Assembly (NCBI GenBank): GCA_028622995.1
Contig: JAJQJQ010000018.1
Span: 2,294,001 to 2,358,000 of the forward strand
Origin: Panagrolaimus kolymaensis
Lineage: Eukaryota > Nematoda > Chromadorea > Rhabditida > Panagrolaimidae
Length of the DNA stretch: 64,000 nt
Direction: 5' to 3'
The position numbers were made by a program, and so were the translations under genes. Every line of letters starts with the position of its first letter. Within the stretch, counting starts at the first letter, position 1. This document shows, piece by piece, positions 23,769 to 35,215 of this stretch. The notes below the pieces were generated by a model that was given only the letters and a program-made list of their open reading frames with translations, ran no database searches and had not been told where the DNA came from.

Positions 23769-24624
23769 TTCCCTTTTTTTTATTGTTATCATTGTAAAAA
23801 GAAAATGCTTTGTTCCTTTTTAACAAGTTTTTTTGCTTTATGACAAAACTATTTTCATTTTAATGCCGCCATGATATTTTTAATTTTTATTTTTTTTTCA
23901 AATTCTATCGATTGTTTCTCAGACTTTTTTTGTTTTGTTGTTTTTGTTCTTGTCTTTCAGTTTAATCTTTATTTTTTTTATGAAGCATCCTTAAAAGTCA
24001 CAATTTATTTACATGATTTTTTTGCGGGTTTTTTACTGCTTTGTTTGTTTGTTACTACTACCTTTTTTCCAGTTCTTTTTTATTCTTCTTTCTCTCTTCC
24101 TTCATTTATGCATAAAAGCTGTCACCAAAAATATATACAGCGGGTACAGAATATATTCGCTTATAAAAAAATGTTATAGTTTATATCGGGTTAAAATAAT
24201 TGCGTATGTTTTTTTCTTCTTCTCCCATTTTCTTTTTTTCATTGCTGCCAGATTTTCCAAAAAGGCGGGGAAGAGAAATAGGAAAAGCAGTTATTATTGA
24301 AAAAAATGCGCGCGCCATGGCAAATCAAAAAAAAAACACAAACAACGATCAATGTTTGCCTATTTTTTTCTATGCAAACTATCCTCCTTTCTTTACTCGA
24401 TTACTCTATTTTTTATTGCTCACTATTGTTTTTTCTTACGCCTTGTTTTTTTCTCAAAAAACTTTTATAATTTTATTATTGAATAAAGATTTATATTTTT
24501 TACTCAGCGAGTTGTTAACAAAATCGTATGAATCACCGAACTATTTTTTTTACCTGCTTATCAATCAATCGGTTTTTATTTTTTGATATTTATTTATAGA
24601 AACACAAAGCTTTAATTTAAAAAA
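23769..24624. other. par-3 3' UTR and spacer
   Basis: T-rich sequence with an AATAAA near 24482. Long Phe-rich open frames here are by-products of T runs. No gene is seen before the selenophosphate synthetase start. Confidence 0.45.
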
Positions 24625-26008
24625 ATGGATGATATCAAAAAGTTGAAATACCGGGAACTTTCATATCGTTACGAAATCCAAAAGCGTGTAAATAATATGA
24701 AGTTTGTTAGATGGTCTTTTTTTTTAAATTTTTAAACGCTTTTATTAATTTAGTAAACCATCATACGATACCAAAGACAATAAACCTTCAGCGCCTTTTT
24801 TCTTTACTGATTACACTGGACTCAAAGGATGTGGATGTAAAATTTCAAGAGAAGTAAATACTTTTTTATGCTTTTTTTCCACCAACATTTTTTTTGTTAT
24901 TATAGAAACTTAACGAATTTTTAAAAACCACTGAATATGATTGGAAAGAAGGAGCACAAGTTGGAAGTGATGGTTCGGTTGGAATTGGTTTGGATAGTGC
25001 CATCCTTCCTCTCAAAGCCGCTCCCGAACTTCGAATGGTTCAATCCACTGATTTCTTTTATCCCATAGTCGATGATCCTTTTATTATGGGTTTAATTACT
25101 GTATCCAATGTTTTAAGTGATCTTTACGCTACCGGTGTTTGTGAAATTGATAACATGCTTATGTTGCTTGGAGTTGCACGAGACCTAATTGGAGATCTTC
25201 GACTTGAAGTTGTCAGCAAATTTATGGCTGGTTTTCATGTAAAAAATTAATTTAGTTTTTTATTCTTTTAAAATTATTTTTTAAGGCTGGCGCCAAATTT
25301 GCTGAAGTTGAAGTGAGAGGTGGTCAAACGGTTGAATGTCCATGGATGATGTTGGGAGGAGTGGGAACTACTGTTTGTCATTTTGACACCTTGTCATGCC
25401 TTAATGGAGCTATGCCTCGTGATGTCCTTGTCCTTACAAAACCATTAGGGGTTCGAGCAGCTGTAAATGCGAATCAATGGATCCATAAATCACCCGAACG
25501 CTTAAAATATCAAGATTTAAATGAAACACAAGTTCGAGCTGCCTATCGACAAGCTTGTGTTCAAATGGCGAGTCACAATCTTATTGCAGCAACATATTTA
25601 AAAAAATTCAATGCTCATGCTTCCACCGATGTTACTGGATTTGGTATTCTTGGACATGCAGATAATCTTGCCAAAGCTCAAGCAAATCATGTTGAATTTA
25701 TTATTGATACATTTCCTATGATTCCATATACGGATATAATTTGTAAATCATTCCCAAATTCTAATGGCTTTAATATGTTTGATGGTCTCGCAGCTGAAAC
25801 GAGTGGAGGATTACTAATTGCATTTAAACCCGATGATGCTACCGGTTATATTGAACAGCTCAAAGAATTCGATATTACCGGACACATAGTAGGTCATGTA
25901 AAAAAATCCGACATTTCTGAATCATCTTCTGCTATGTTAAATTCTAATGGAGTTAATATTATCATGGATGAAGGATTTGCTAATTTGAATGAAAAACCCG
26001 CATTATAG
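24625..26008 (+). CDS. seld-1: Selenophosphate synthetase, cysteine form
   Basis: Exons 24625-24701, 24754-24853, 24906-25238 and 25286-26008 give 410 residues. The catalytic segment is FTDYTGLKGCGCKI. The first cysteine stands where animal SPS2 has selenocysteine and SPS1 has Thr or Arg, so this is an active-type Cys enzyme. ATP- and metal-binding motifs are in place: QSTDFFYPIVDDPFIMG, NVLSDLYATGV, GGQTVECPW, STDVTGFGILGHA and ETSGGLL. It makes monoselenophosphate from selenide and ATP for selenocysteine tRNA charging in the cytosol. C. elegans SELD-1 is also a Cys form. Its presence implies that this species keeps selenocysteine insertion, which several nematodes have lost. The donor of exon 1 was chosen as AA|GTTTGT because it keeps phase; CGT|GTAAAT is an alternative donor that breaks it. 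Confidence 0.93.
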
Positions 26009-26662
26009 AATAATTATCACGTGTAATTTTTTTATATAAATTTTTTCTTTTTTCTTAAATGTATTTTTTTTATTTATACTTAAGTGCAGTATTAACTTTT
26101 TAATAAAAAAAAATTGAATTCATTCATTTACTTTGTGAATAAAAATAGGATGTAAGAAAATGGAAATGAAAAGGGGATTTTCTTCTGAGCTTGCTTAAAA
26201 TCCAATTAAACCCTTTGGTTTATGATGCGAAAAGTGGGTCAAGACTCAATAAAGCGTCAAAAGAGACGGTTTTCTCTTTTTTGAAACTTTTACAAAAGGT
26301 TTTTTTTGGTGGTAAAGAAAAAAAAGAGACGTTGTTTTGCTTTTATAAAGGAAAAAAAGTTGAAAAATTGGGCGGAACATTTGAGCTAGATTTTCTTAAA
26401 ATTGCTTCTGGGTATTTAAAGAAGTTGATGGATGTAACTTCCTATGTAAAAAAAAGGTTTTCTGACATCTCTCCATCTTTCACGTCTTCTTATTCCTTAA
26501 ACCAATTACACAACCATAATTTCTGAGCGCAGCAAATTTCATCTGGGTCAGACAGCAATCTTCATTATTTTCAGGTTGGTTTCTTATTTTCCATTATTTT
26601 GGTAACTTTTACATATTTTACCATTCATTTTTGTTAATAGCTTTTTGAGGTTACAGATTGTC
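26009..26662. other. Spacer between seld-1 and the TSP1-like gene
   Basis: 3' UTR of seld-1 with AATAAA-type signals near 26101, then a 111-codon open stretch (26191-26526) that lacks an ATG start and homology. TTTTCAGG near 26568 and TTACAG just before the next ATG look like splice acceptors, possibly for a spliced leader. Confidence 0.4.
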
Positions 26663-27548
26663 ATGAAGTTACTGTTTGTAGTTTTATCCATCACTATTTC
26701 TGTTTATTATGCAGGTAAGATAAATTTTTTAGGACATAATTTTTACAAATTCAACATTTTAGACGCTCAATTAGCAGCAGTTTATTCAAATGTTTCAAGA
26801 ACTACCGATTGTTCCACATGGAGTAGTTGGGGTCATTGCATTTGGCCAAATCCAAAGGAGAAGAGAACTTATCTCAAACAATTGACTCCAGTTTGTCAAG
26901 AACATTGGTTTTATAAATTTATTGAAAAGAGATATGAAACAGCTCTCAATAGTTTCTTTACTTACATGTCATCGGTCATGAAATCAGATAAACCTTGTGG
27001 AATGTGCTCATACAAACAATCATGTGGTTTCGGCGGACCTAACAAATGCCATCAAAGTCCTTTCGAGTAATTCTTTTTTTCACTTTCTTGCAAATTGTAA
27101 TCGAAAGTTTTTAGAATTCCTGGTGGTCGCTCCATTTTGCCTTTTTATGTTTCTGAAAAAGTTTGCAGCCGTAAAGATTTGCGAGGGGTTAATCAAGTTG
27201 AAGCATGTCATGTCGATTATGATATGCTTAAAGAAAATGGTGGAGAATGTCAATTATGGCCTTCCAAAAAGGTTAATCTTGAAGGAGTTGAACCAGCTTT
27301 CCAAAAACATATTGCAAATTTAAAATGGTATAGCTGCCTTCCTCAATCATTGTAAGCAATCTTGCATAATTTTCTCAATTAAAGCATGTAAAATTTTTAG
27401 GGAATCAAAAAAGAATAAAGGAAAACGATCCAAAGTTTGCCGTTGTTGTTGCTTCCCATTCCGACCAAATCCTGTCACCTTCAAATGTGAACATTCTCCA
27501 GGTTCACCACCCGCACCAGGCATGGAAGAAGCTTTAGCTCAAAGTTAA
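26663..27548 (+). CDS. Secreted cysteine-rich protein with a TSP1-like N-terminal motif
   Basis: Four exons: 26663-26714, 26763-27066, 27115-27351 and 27401-27548; 246 residues. A signal peptide ([17 protein letters not shown]) is followed by a thrombospondin-1-like start, [14 protein letters not shown], with the tryptophan ladder of that repeat. The remaining cysteines ([36 protein letters not shown]) are spread over a larger nematode-type domain, and the end has [12 protein letters not shown] and a Pro/Gly tail. It should act outside the cell, perhaps in the matrix. I do not recognise a named orthologue. An acceptor just upstream of the ATG and the short distance to the next gene suggest trans-splicing. 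Confidence 0.75.
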
Positions 27549-27998
27549 TTTCTTCTTTTAATAATTTCGTTAATAATACTTTCTTTTTTTGTACATAAGT
27601 AAATAAAAAATAAACAAGTCCTTATAGTTCTTCAACATTTGTTTTATAGAAAAAGCATCTAAAAAAAGTAAACAAGGTTTTGAACAATAAAAAAATAAAG
27701 AAAAAGCTTTCTTCGCTCTTTTTGCCACAATGAAGTTGCATAAAAAAATTTCTTTCAATTGCATCACTTTTCAACTATTTCCTCTTCAAACGTTTGCCTT
27801 TTCTGGTATTTGTTTTTTATAGTTTGTATTCTGCATGGTTTTGTAAATCAGTGTCATAACTTAATATGCAATATTAGGTCTTTTTAGTCATTCTTCGGCT
27901 TGAGGAAAACTTTATTTTATTATACTTTAGCTATTCATGTTTATTTCTTGTGATTCGTGAAACTTTTTTAGATATAAATTAATCTCTCTTTTTTCAGG
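27549..27998. other. Spacer between the TSP1-like gene and the SLC25A32-like gene
   Basis: AT-rich 3' UTR with AATAAA near 27603, then a pyrimidine tract ending TTTTTTCAG two bases before the next ATG, which fits a trans-splice acceptor. Confidence 0.45.
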
Positions 27999-29122
27999 AT
28001 GGGAATAAGTGGATATGAAAACCTGATAGCTGGAATATCTGGAGGCTTCGCGAGAACTGTTGTTGGCCATCCACTTGATTTATTAAGAATAAGGTATTCT
28101 GGTATGTTTTAGCTTTTTCTATGAATTGGCTATATAAAATCTGTTTTTTAGTGAATGATAATAATCTTGCTCTACGTCCACAATATCAAAATTATTTCCA
28201 TGCTGCAAAATGTATTGTACAAGCTAAAGGATTCAGAGGACTTTATCAAGGACTTACGCCGAATATTATTTGTACACCACTTGGATGGGGCTTGTACTTT
28301 CAAATGTATGATTATTTCTTCTATGTTTTTGAATGAATTACTTTCTTTCAGTTATCACAAAATTCATCATCGTTTCGATTCGTTGTCAAATATCTCGCCG
28401 TCATTTCAAAATTTTATTGTTGGATTTTTAACTGGCGCTTCTGTACATGTTGTAGCAAATCCGCTTGGTGTTGCACAAACTCGCCTCTGTCTTCAATATG
28501 AAAATGAAGTATCGAAAACTTATCGTGGGATGTTTGACTGTTTGAGAAAAATCTTACATGAAGAAGGAATAAGAGGATGGTATAAAGTAAGTTTTTGTTT
28601 AAGTTTGCAATCGTACTCTTTGCTATGTCATATTATTATTTTTTAGGGCTTTTTAACTGGACTTTGGGGAACTTTGAACATCGCTAGTCAATTTACAATT
28701 TACAATTATCTCAAAGATAGGAGATGTAGAAGTAAAGGAATTCCACGCGACTCTCATTTAGTAAGTTTTCACTGTCTTGCATTCACTTTTTCTAAATCCA
28801 TTTTTAGGGAACAATGGATTATTTAATATTCTCTTCTATTGCAAGGTGTCTTTCAACAATTTCAACATATCCTTATCAAGTAATTCGAGCTCGACTTCAG
28901 GTACCTAATTCTTATCTTACTTTTTTCATACAACTTTATTTTTAGGATCATCATACGAATTACAAATCATCAAGAGAAGTGATACATCAAATAATACAAA
29001 AAGAAGGCTTTTCTGGTTTTTACAAAGGGATGGTTATGGCAACTTTGAAACAACTTCCAAATGGTATCGTCACCTTTGTCGTTTATGAACATGCTAAAAG
29101 ACTAGCACAGAAATTTGCTTAA
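27999..29122 (+). CDS. Mitochondrial carrier, SLC25A32 (folate/FAD) type
   Basis: Six exons: 27999-28101, 28152-28305, 28352-28586, 28647-28760, 28808-28900 and 28946-29122; 291 residues. Three carrier repeats are visible, each with its own signature: HPLDLLRIR, NPLGVAQTR (its acidic residue is replaced, as in human SLC25A32) and YPYQVIRARLQ. NYKSS is followed by KEGFSGFYKG in repeat 3. YENLIAGISGGFARTVVGHPLD and RGLYQGLTPNI...WGLYF closely parallel the human mitochondrial folate/FAD transporter. It works in the inner mitochondrial membrane, probably importing FAD or folates. The acceptor lies two bases before the ATG, so spliced-leader addition is likely. Confidence 0.88.
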
Positions 29123-29513
29123 AGTCATACGGGTTTATAGTTTTTGTTTTAGCTTTAATGATTACGATTAAATATACTTTCATTTCGAAATTGTTTTATT
29201 GGTTATGTTTATGTTTGTAATAATAAAGTTTTCTGCATGAAATGATTCAAAGATAACCATTGCCGCTACATATATTCTGAATATGTGGTATTATGTGTCG
29301 AGCACCACTTCCACGCTTGCTTCGTATATATAAATACACCCGATAAAATGAAGCAAATCATATCAAAAGACTGGCTGATTAACTTATTCTAGTCATAAAT
29401 CAAATTCACTTTTATTTATTTTTAAAAAGTTGTTGTTGTACATATATTTTGGTGCTTATATAGTTGATCTGAATGTATTGTATGAAAACTAAAAATTCTT
29501 CTGTACTTTATCA
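29123..29513. other. Spacer with probable promoter of the GPR180-like gene
   Basis: It contains AATAAAG near 29221 (end of the carrier gene) and TATATATAAATA near 29327, a good TATA-like element. This argues that the next gene has its own promoter and is not in an operon with the carrier. Confidence 0.4.
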
Positions 29514-31385
29514 ATGTGGAAAACCTTATTACTTTTACTTTGCTACAATTCGTTGGTGATAGGGTTGCATAAAACAGGAACATGGAATACAGATGAGAGA
29601 GTGCACGTTATTTCAAGGTTTGGTGTTCAACAGCTTAATTCTTTGAATTCTGAAAATACAAAAGGATTTATTTATGGGAATATAACTTCGGTAGGAGAAA
29701 ATGTTGCTGTAAATGAAAATAGTGAGTCAGAATTAAAAGTTAAACGTTTAAAAAATTGAATTACTTTAGACAGAGCTGCATTAGTTATTGTTCCAGAATC
29801 TCAAATAAATACTATTTTAATTGAGTCTGATTATACAGCATCATGTGGAACAATGTTAAGAGTATGTCTAACATATTTTAGAATTGTGATGATTTGAAAA
29901 ATTTCAGAATGTTACAGAAATTGCATTTGAAGCCAAATGTTTGAATACAGGAAAAAGGAGTGACCTTCTTCGATGGATTCCATGCCCAAAAGATAAATTT
30001 TGTGAAGAAGAAGATAATCCTAAGCTTGTTGTTACTGGTTATCAATTTACATATCGTATCGATGAACCGGTATCTCCTGAATATTGGTATATCTTACTAA
30101 TTTCATGCACTCTTAATGACAAATGTAATTGGACATCTTCAACGAGAAACTTTCAAATTGCTTATGACGTTTGGTTGGTTAATGGAAATCCAGAGTCAAG
30201 CACTTATGCATTTTCTAAACAATTTTCATTTGAAGAGCAGGTAATATTTAAATATTCTGTGAATATTAAACATGTCTCTTCTTTTAGGATATTATCCATA
30301 TTTACATGTTCGCGTTATTCATATACATTGGGTTAGCTCTTTGTCAATTACGAGCCACTTCATTAAATCGACAAAGTGTATTACCTCCAAGACAAAAAAT
30401 ATTAAATTATATTATTGGGTTAAAAATTTCCGGGTTAATTTTACAATCTACGGATACATATATTTTTGCTTTTTTTGGTAAAAGTACAATAGTATTTATG
30501 TTTCTTGGAGAAGTATGTTTTTAAAAATGGCTTCATCAAAATATGAGTTGTTTTAGTTATGCCGGGTTGCTGCTGTTTGCACCCTTTGTTTATTACTAAT
30601 TTTACTTTCGCGCGGTTGGTCCATACATCAAAGGTCTTCGATGGCATACAGTAATCGGGTACATTATTTTTGGTGTTTTTTGACGACTATTCATATCTTT
30701 CTTTTTATTTATGGTTTTGTAAGTTCTCGAGGGCTTTTTGATTTGTAAATTGCTCAATTCTTTAGGTAACTCTAAAGTATGGAACCAATACTTTTAACTT
30801 CCTCTCTAATCGTGGCCTTGTTATTTTACGCCTTATTCAAGGTGTATGGTTTTTAATTGAAATTAGAAGAACAGTTAAAAGGTAGCATATTTATTTTAAC
30901 AGTTTTTTCTTCGAGGTTTGTAATTTTTTTAGAGAACCAGACGATGAGCGTGCGTTCTTTCTCGTGCACTTTGGTGCAGCTTATATGGTTTGGTTTGTTT
31001 ATTTACTTGGCCTTGGGGTTATTGCTGCATTTATCTCTGAGCTTTGGAGATTAAAGATTGTTCTTGGTTTGTTTACATAATCTCTTATATATCAGCATAA
31101 AAGAGCTTTTGAATTTGCAGCAATTTCAACTTTTGCTAATTTTACTGCAATCGCATGCATGGTTCATATATTTTGGCCCAATGGATCAAGTCGTAAATTT
31201 TTTTCATACGATGGAAAGTAAGTGTCATAATTAAACCCTAGAAATATAATAATTAGTTTATTTGCCATTATAGTTTTCACCATCAACTTGAGCGAACAAG
31301 TTCAACCGAATTGGATGAATTTGAAAAAATGTTAATATTGAATGACACCGATAATGAATCAGAAAATGATGAAAACAAACTTTGA
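29514..31385 (+). CDS. GPR180/TMEM145-like seven-helix protein
   Basis: Nine exons: 29514-29721, 29770-29861, 29908-30240, 30288-30512, 30557-30718, 30766-30881, 30933-31066, 31121-31217 and 31274-31385; 492 residues. A signal peptide (MWKTLLLLLCYNSLVIG) leads to a beta-rich luminal domain with HKTGTW, ISRFG and paired cysteines (CLNTG...CPKDKFC). Then come seven helices, the first being IYMFALFIYIGLALCQLR, with conserved pieces such as LQSTDTYIF, EPDDERAFFLVHFG and FWPNGS. This is the plan of the GpcrRhopsn4 family (GPR180, TMEM145 and relatives), found at the cell surface or in the Golgi; their signalling is poorly known. The tail is acidic and contains SSTELDEFE. The start is the only ATG before the hydrophobic stretch. 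Confidence 0.85.
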
Positions 31386-33019
31386 TATGCTAAAAATATA
31401 TTTAACGCTTTGCCACCATCTTCTTCTTCTTCCTTTATTTCCTCCATGAGTTAGAAAAAAAAAACAAGCTTCACTATCCTTGCCACTTTAATACATTGCC
31501 TATGTTTTTAGAACATTGAGAAGGAAGAAAAAAAAGAAATAATTAAATTCGGCACGCTCGGGGAGAGGTATAGATAGGTTGCGGGCGGATCTTCAATGTT
31601 TTTATCAAACAAGAGAATAGAAAAGGTTTTCTTTTTCTTCTTGTTTTTTCGGCTAAAAGATTGTTGCTACTTGTATGTATTTTTTTAACTAGAGTTTTTT
31701 TATAGAATCTTTGCAAATGAGCAAAAAAAAGATAGAAAAAATTTATAAATCTATCATTTTATAAAAATGAGTTTTACAAAGATTTGTTTTACATTTTTAT
31801 GAATGGATTTAAAAAATTGGTTTCTCTTTCACTTTGTTTCAAATTTTACGGGTTTTTACAGATATAATATAGTATTGTTTATTTATTGCCATTGAATTTC
31901 ACATATTTATTTTGTTGTTTTTTGTTAATTAAATGTTATTTATTTTTATTTACTTTTTTGTTATAAAAAGTCTATCACATTTTTATAAAGTAAATGCCAA
32001 GATTTTTTTTCATTATTCGTCTTCCTTCAAGAATTCAGAATCTTAACATGAGATAAATAGTTTCCGTTATAAAAAGATTGCTTTTTTTCTTAAAGCCACA
32101 AACAAAAAAGCTTTGCCCACTACGACCTTCAAAAAATAGGTCGATAAAGCATGGAATTTTTCGACTATTTTAATTTTATTTATTTTTTGTTTGTTTATAA
32201 AATTTAGAAACTTTCTTCTTCTGCCTTTGGTCCTTTTTTTCTTTAGGTTAAAAATCCATCAAAAAATGAACATTTATATTTTTCTTGACGTTTACCTTTG
32301 TTAGCTTTTATTTATGCAAAAAAAGGAATATACGAACTCTTAAAACTTTTGACGAAAAAGCTTTGAAGCAATGAGTGAATGGTGGTAATATGGAGAGAGA
32401 TGATTTAATTTGATTTTTATGCTTCGCATTTTCTGTCATCTGTCATTGAGCCAAAACTAACTAAGTAACAAACAACTAACATAGACCTTCTCCGGATTTC
32501 CACTGTCGCACAATGACGATGATGCCGCCGCCGTTAGTTAGTATAGCATCTTTTTTTTGTTGCTTATATAATATCTATCTCTCCTGCCGCCAAAATGGCA
32601 ACAACCTATAAGGAGGCATCAGAAAAAGAAAAAAAAAGTGTGACATGCTTTTTTTACTCAAAGCTGCCTTTGGCGGGTAAAGCAAAGCATCTTTCAACAA
32701 ATCTCAGGATCGTATCACTAAAAATAGGGTCTGACAAGTGCTATTACATATTCTCGCACTCTATCGAAAGGAAGCGAAGATTTTATAGATATATTTTTTA
32801 AATAAATGAATGGCTCTAATTTTATTTTTAGGAGTTTCTTAGAAACCGTAAATTAAATAAGTTAAATACAATCATCATGAAATACTGTAATATAACTATT
32901 TTGGTTATTCTTTCTTTGTATATTTTTAAAACTTTTTTTCTATGTCGCGATTTTCCTAATTTTTTTCTCTCTAAATAAATGTTAATTTAAAGGTCTATTT
33001 GTATTTTTATTTATTCAAA
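31386..33019. other. Intergenic region upstream of the npr-9-like receptor
   Basis: AT-rich, about 1.6 kb. It has a short GC-richer patch near 32,500-32,620 with a CGCCGCCG stretch, which could be a promoter of the GPCR. No exon in phase with the first GPCR exon was found. Confidence 0.4.
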
Positions 33020-34740
33020 ATGTTTGTAAATGAAACATATAACGCTGTATTTCATCAGCAACTTATGAGATTTTTTAATGAAACAAAAGCATTTGAAAGA
33101 AAAGTAGGAATAATTATTCCATCAATATTTGCTGTGGTTGTTATTATTGGAGTTTTGGGGAATGCTTTAGTTATATTAGTTGCATTAAATCGACAAATGC
33201 GTAATTCAACAAATACTTTAATTATTGGTTTAACTATATCAGATTTAATGTTTTTAACTTTATGTGTTCCATTTACTGCAATAGATTATGCTTATCCAAA
33301 ATGGGTGCTGCCAACTTGGACTTGTAATATGATAAATTATTTGCAGGTATAAATAATTTCATGCTTCCTTCTTTCTTTTTTATTGATAAAACAATTTTAG
33401 CATTCATCAGCATATTTTTCTGTTTGGACTTTAACATTAATGGCAGCCGACAGATTTCTAGCTGTTTGTTATCCAGTTGAAAGCATGACGTTAAGAAATC
33501 CAGCAAATACATGTATTGCCCTTGTTGTTACATATACTATTATTTTATTAAGTCAAATTCATGTGGGAAAAATTCATGATGTTTATGATTACACTTTTAT
33601 AGCTGAAAATAGAAGCGCTTGTTCCATCGTTAGTATAGCTAAAGGTGAAGCATCAGTGATTGAAGCAAGGCTGTATTTTTTCTCTTTTAATCTTTTTGGT
33701 TATGTTTTACCTCTTGGAATAACATGTGGATTGTATTATTTAATGTTAAAACGATTATGGCATACGCCAAGGCCAGGAAATGGAAGTACCAAAACTGTAA
33801 GTTTCGTTGATGGATTTTGCTTTGAAGAAACAAAAAACTTTAGACCGGTTCAATTCGATCACGTCCAGAAACCATTCGAGCTAAAAGGAAAGTAACTCGT
33901 TTGGTTCTTTGCGTCGTAGTTATTTGGGCAGTTTGTTGGTTTCCATTGAATTTATGTTTTTTCTTTTCTGGCGTTGTTTATCCCGATACTTTGGTTATGA
34001 GAGGTGGGAAACCTATTGTTATAGTGCAAATTGCTAGTCAGGTAGAGACGCCATTTTACTTTATTTAATTAACCCACACATTACTCGTTCAGGTATTAGC
34101 TTATGCAAACTCATGTTTGAATCCAATTTTGTATGCTCTTGTAAGCGATAACTTTCGAAAAGGATTTATACGAGTTATTTGTGTTGCTGCAAATAGAATT
34201 ACATTTGGCAAATTTTGTAAATCTTGCATTAATTATAATACTCGAATGGAAGTTACTTTTTATAATGGAAGCAATAGCAATCGACTATCTAGAACGAATT
34301 CATCCCATCGAACTGTAACACATGTAAGTTACAATTTTAATCAATTTTTTTAGAATTCAAAACTAAAAGCTTTTACTTTTGCTTTTTGTTTTTTAGCAAG
34401 TTATAACAGAAAGCAGTAGCTTATTATTAAAATCGCCTCTGGCGGTAAGCAATCCAGGACTTTCTTCAGATGCTTCTCAAATAGTTGCAGAAACTGAAGT
34501 CGTGGTGCCATCATCCAAGTTGCTTCAACATAGGCAAAGTTCATCCGTGGCAACTCGATTAAGACAACTTCCAAGGAAACATTGTCGACCGCCACATCGA
34601 GCAAGAACATATGATGAAGTTAGTAGTACTTAAAAATTAATAAAAAATTTCATAATTATTTTCAAAATAAAAAGCGGTGTATATTTTTTTAGCTTTTTGG
34701 CAAGAAAAAGCATGCGATGAATGAAACTGATCTGAATTAA
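33020..34740 (+). CDS. npr-9: Class A neuropeptide receptor, galanin/allatostatin-A-like
   Basis: Six exons: 33020-33346, 33401-33796, 33844-34041, 34093-34323, 34397-34618 and 34693-34740; 473 residues. All seven helices are present with class A marks: GNALVI in TM1, TISDLMFL in TM2, [12 protein letters not shown] (DRF in place of DRY) after TM3, [10 protein letters not shown] in TM6 and NSCLNPILY in TM7. The extracellular N-terminus has two glycosylation sites (NET). [15 protein letters not shown] and [16 protein letters not shown] match the galanin/allatostatin-A receptor group, of which C. elegans NPR-9 is the best known nematode member. It should couple to G proteins in neurons. The third intracellular loop is long and polar, and the cytoplasmic tail is Ser/Arg-rich. 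The first in-frame ATG was used; the open frame upstream of it lacks an ATG. Confidence 0.85.
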
Positions 34741-35215
34741 TAAAGAAGTCTCTCACCCTTTTTTTATTAATTTAATAAGTTTATTTATTTTTTTATTCAA
34801 CATAATATTTCATGGAAAAAAAGGAAAAAATAATATAACAGGCACAACACCGGTGCTAAACCAATTGCATAGAGAAAAAATAAAACAAAGATTGTGTCAA
34901 AATAATTTGTGAAAAAAAAAATAAGAAGATAGAATTATATGAATAATTAAAAATGCTAAAAATTTAAATTTCTGCTATCAAATAAATTGAGACAAGTAAA
35001 TAAAACAATAATGGTTAAGATGAAATTTGAAAGAATATTGTATAATAATAAAAAACAAGAGGAATAATAAAGGCGAAATTATATGGATAATGATATTTCT
35101 GACAAGACGATAAGGATGATGAATAACCGCTCATTGAAATTTGCATAGAAAAAAAAATTGGGATAAAGTTAAATATATAATATTTTTGAGCAATGTTAAT
35201 TTTTTTTAGATTTTT
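34741..35215. other. 3' UTRs of the converging GPCR and mig-10 genes
   Basis: A-rich on both sides, with the GPCR polyadenylation signal near 34739 and reverse-strand TTTATT motifs for mig-10. No coding sequence is visible. Confidence 0.4.

Noticed and set aside
24013..24586. Long Phe-rich open frames in the par-3 3' UTR
   Set aside because: T-run artefacts in the 3' UTR, no conserved motif.
26191..26526. 111-codon open frame between seld-1 and the TSP1-like gene
   Set aside because: It has no ATG start (TTG at its first codon), low-complexity Lys/Phe composition and no homology I recognise.
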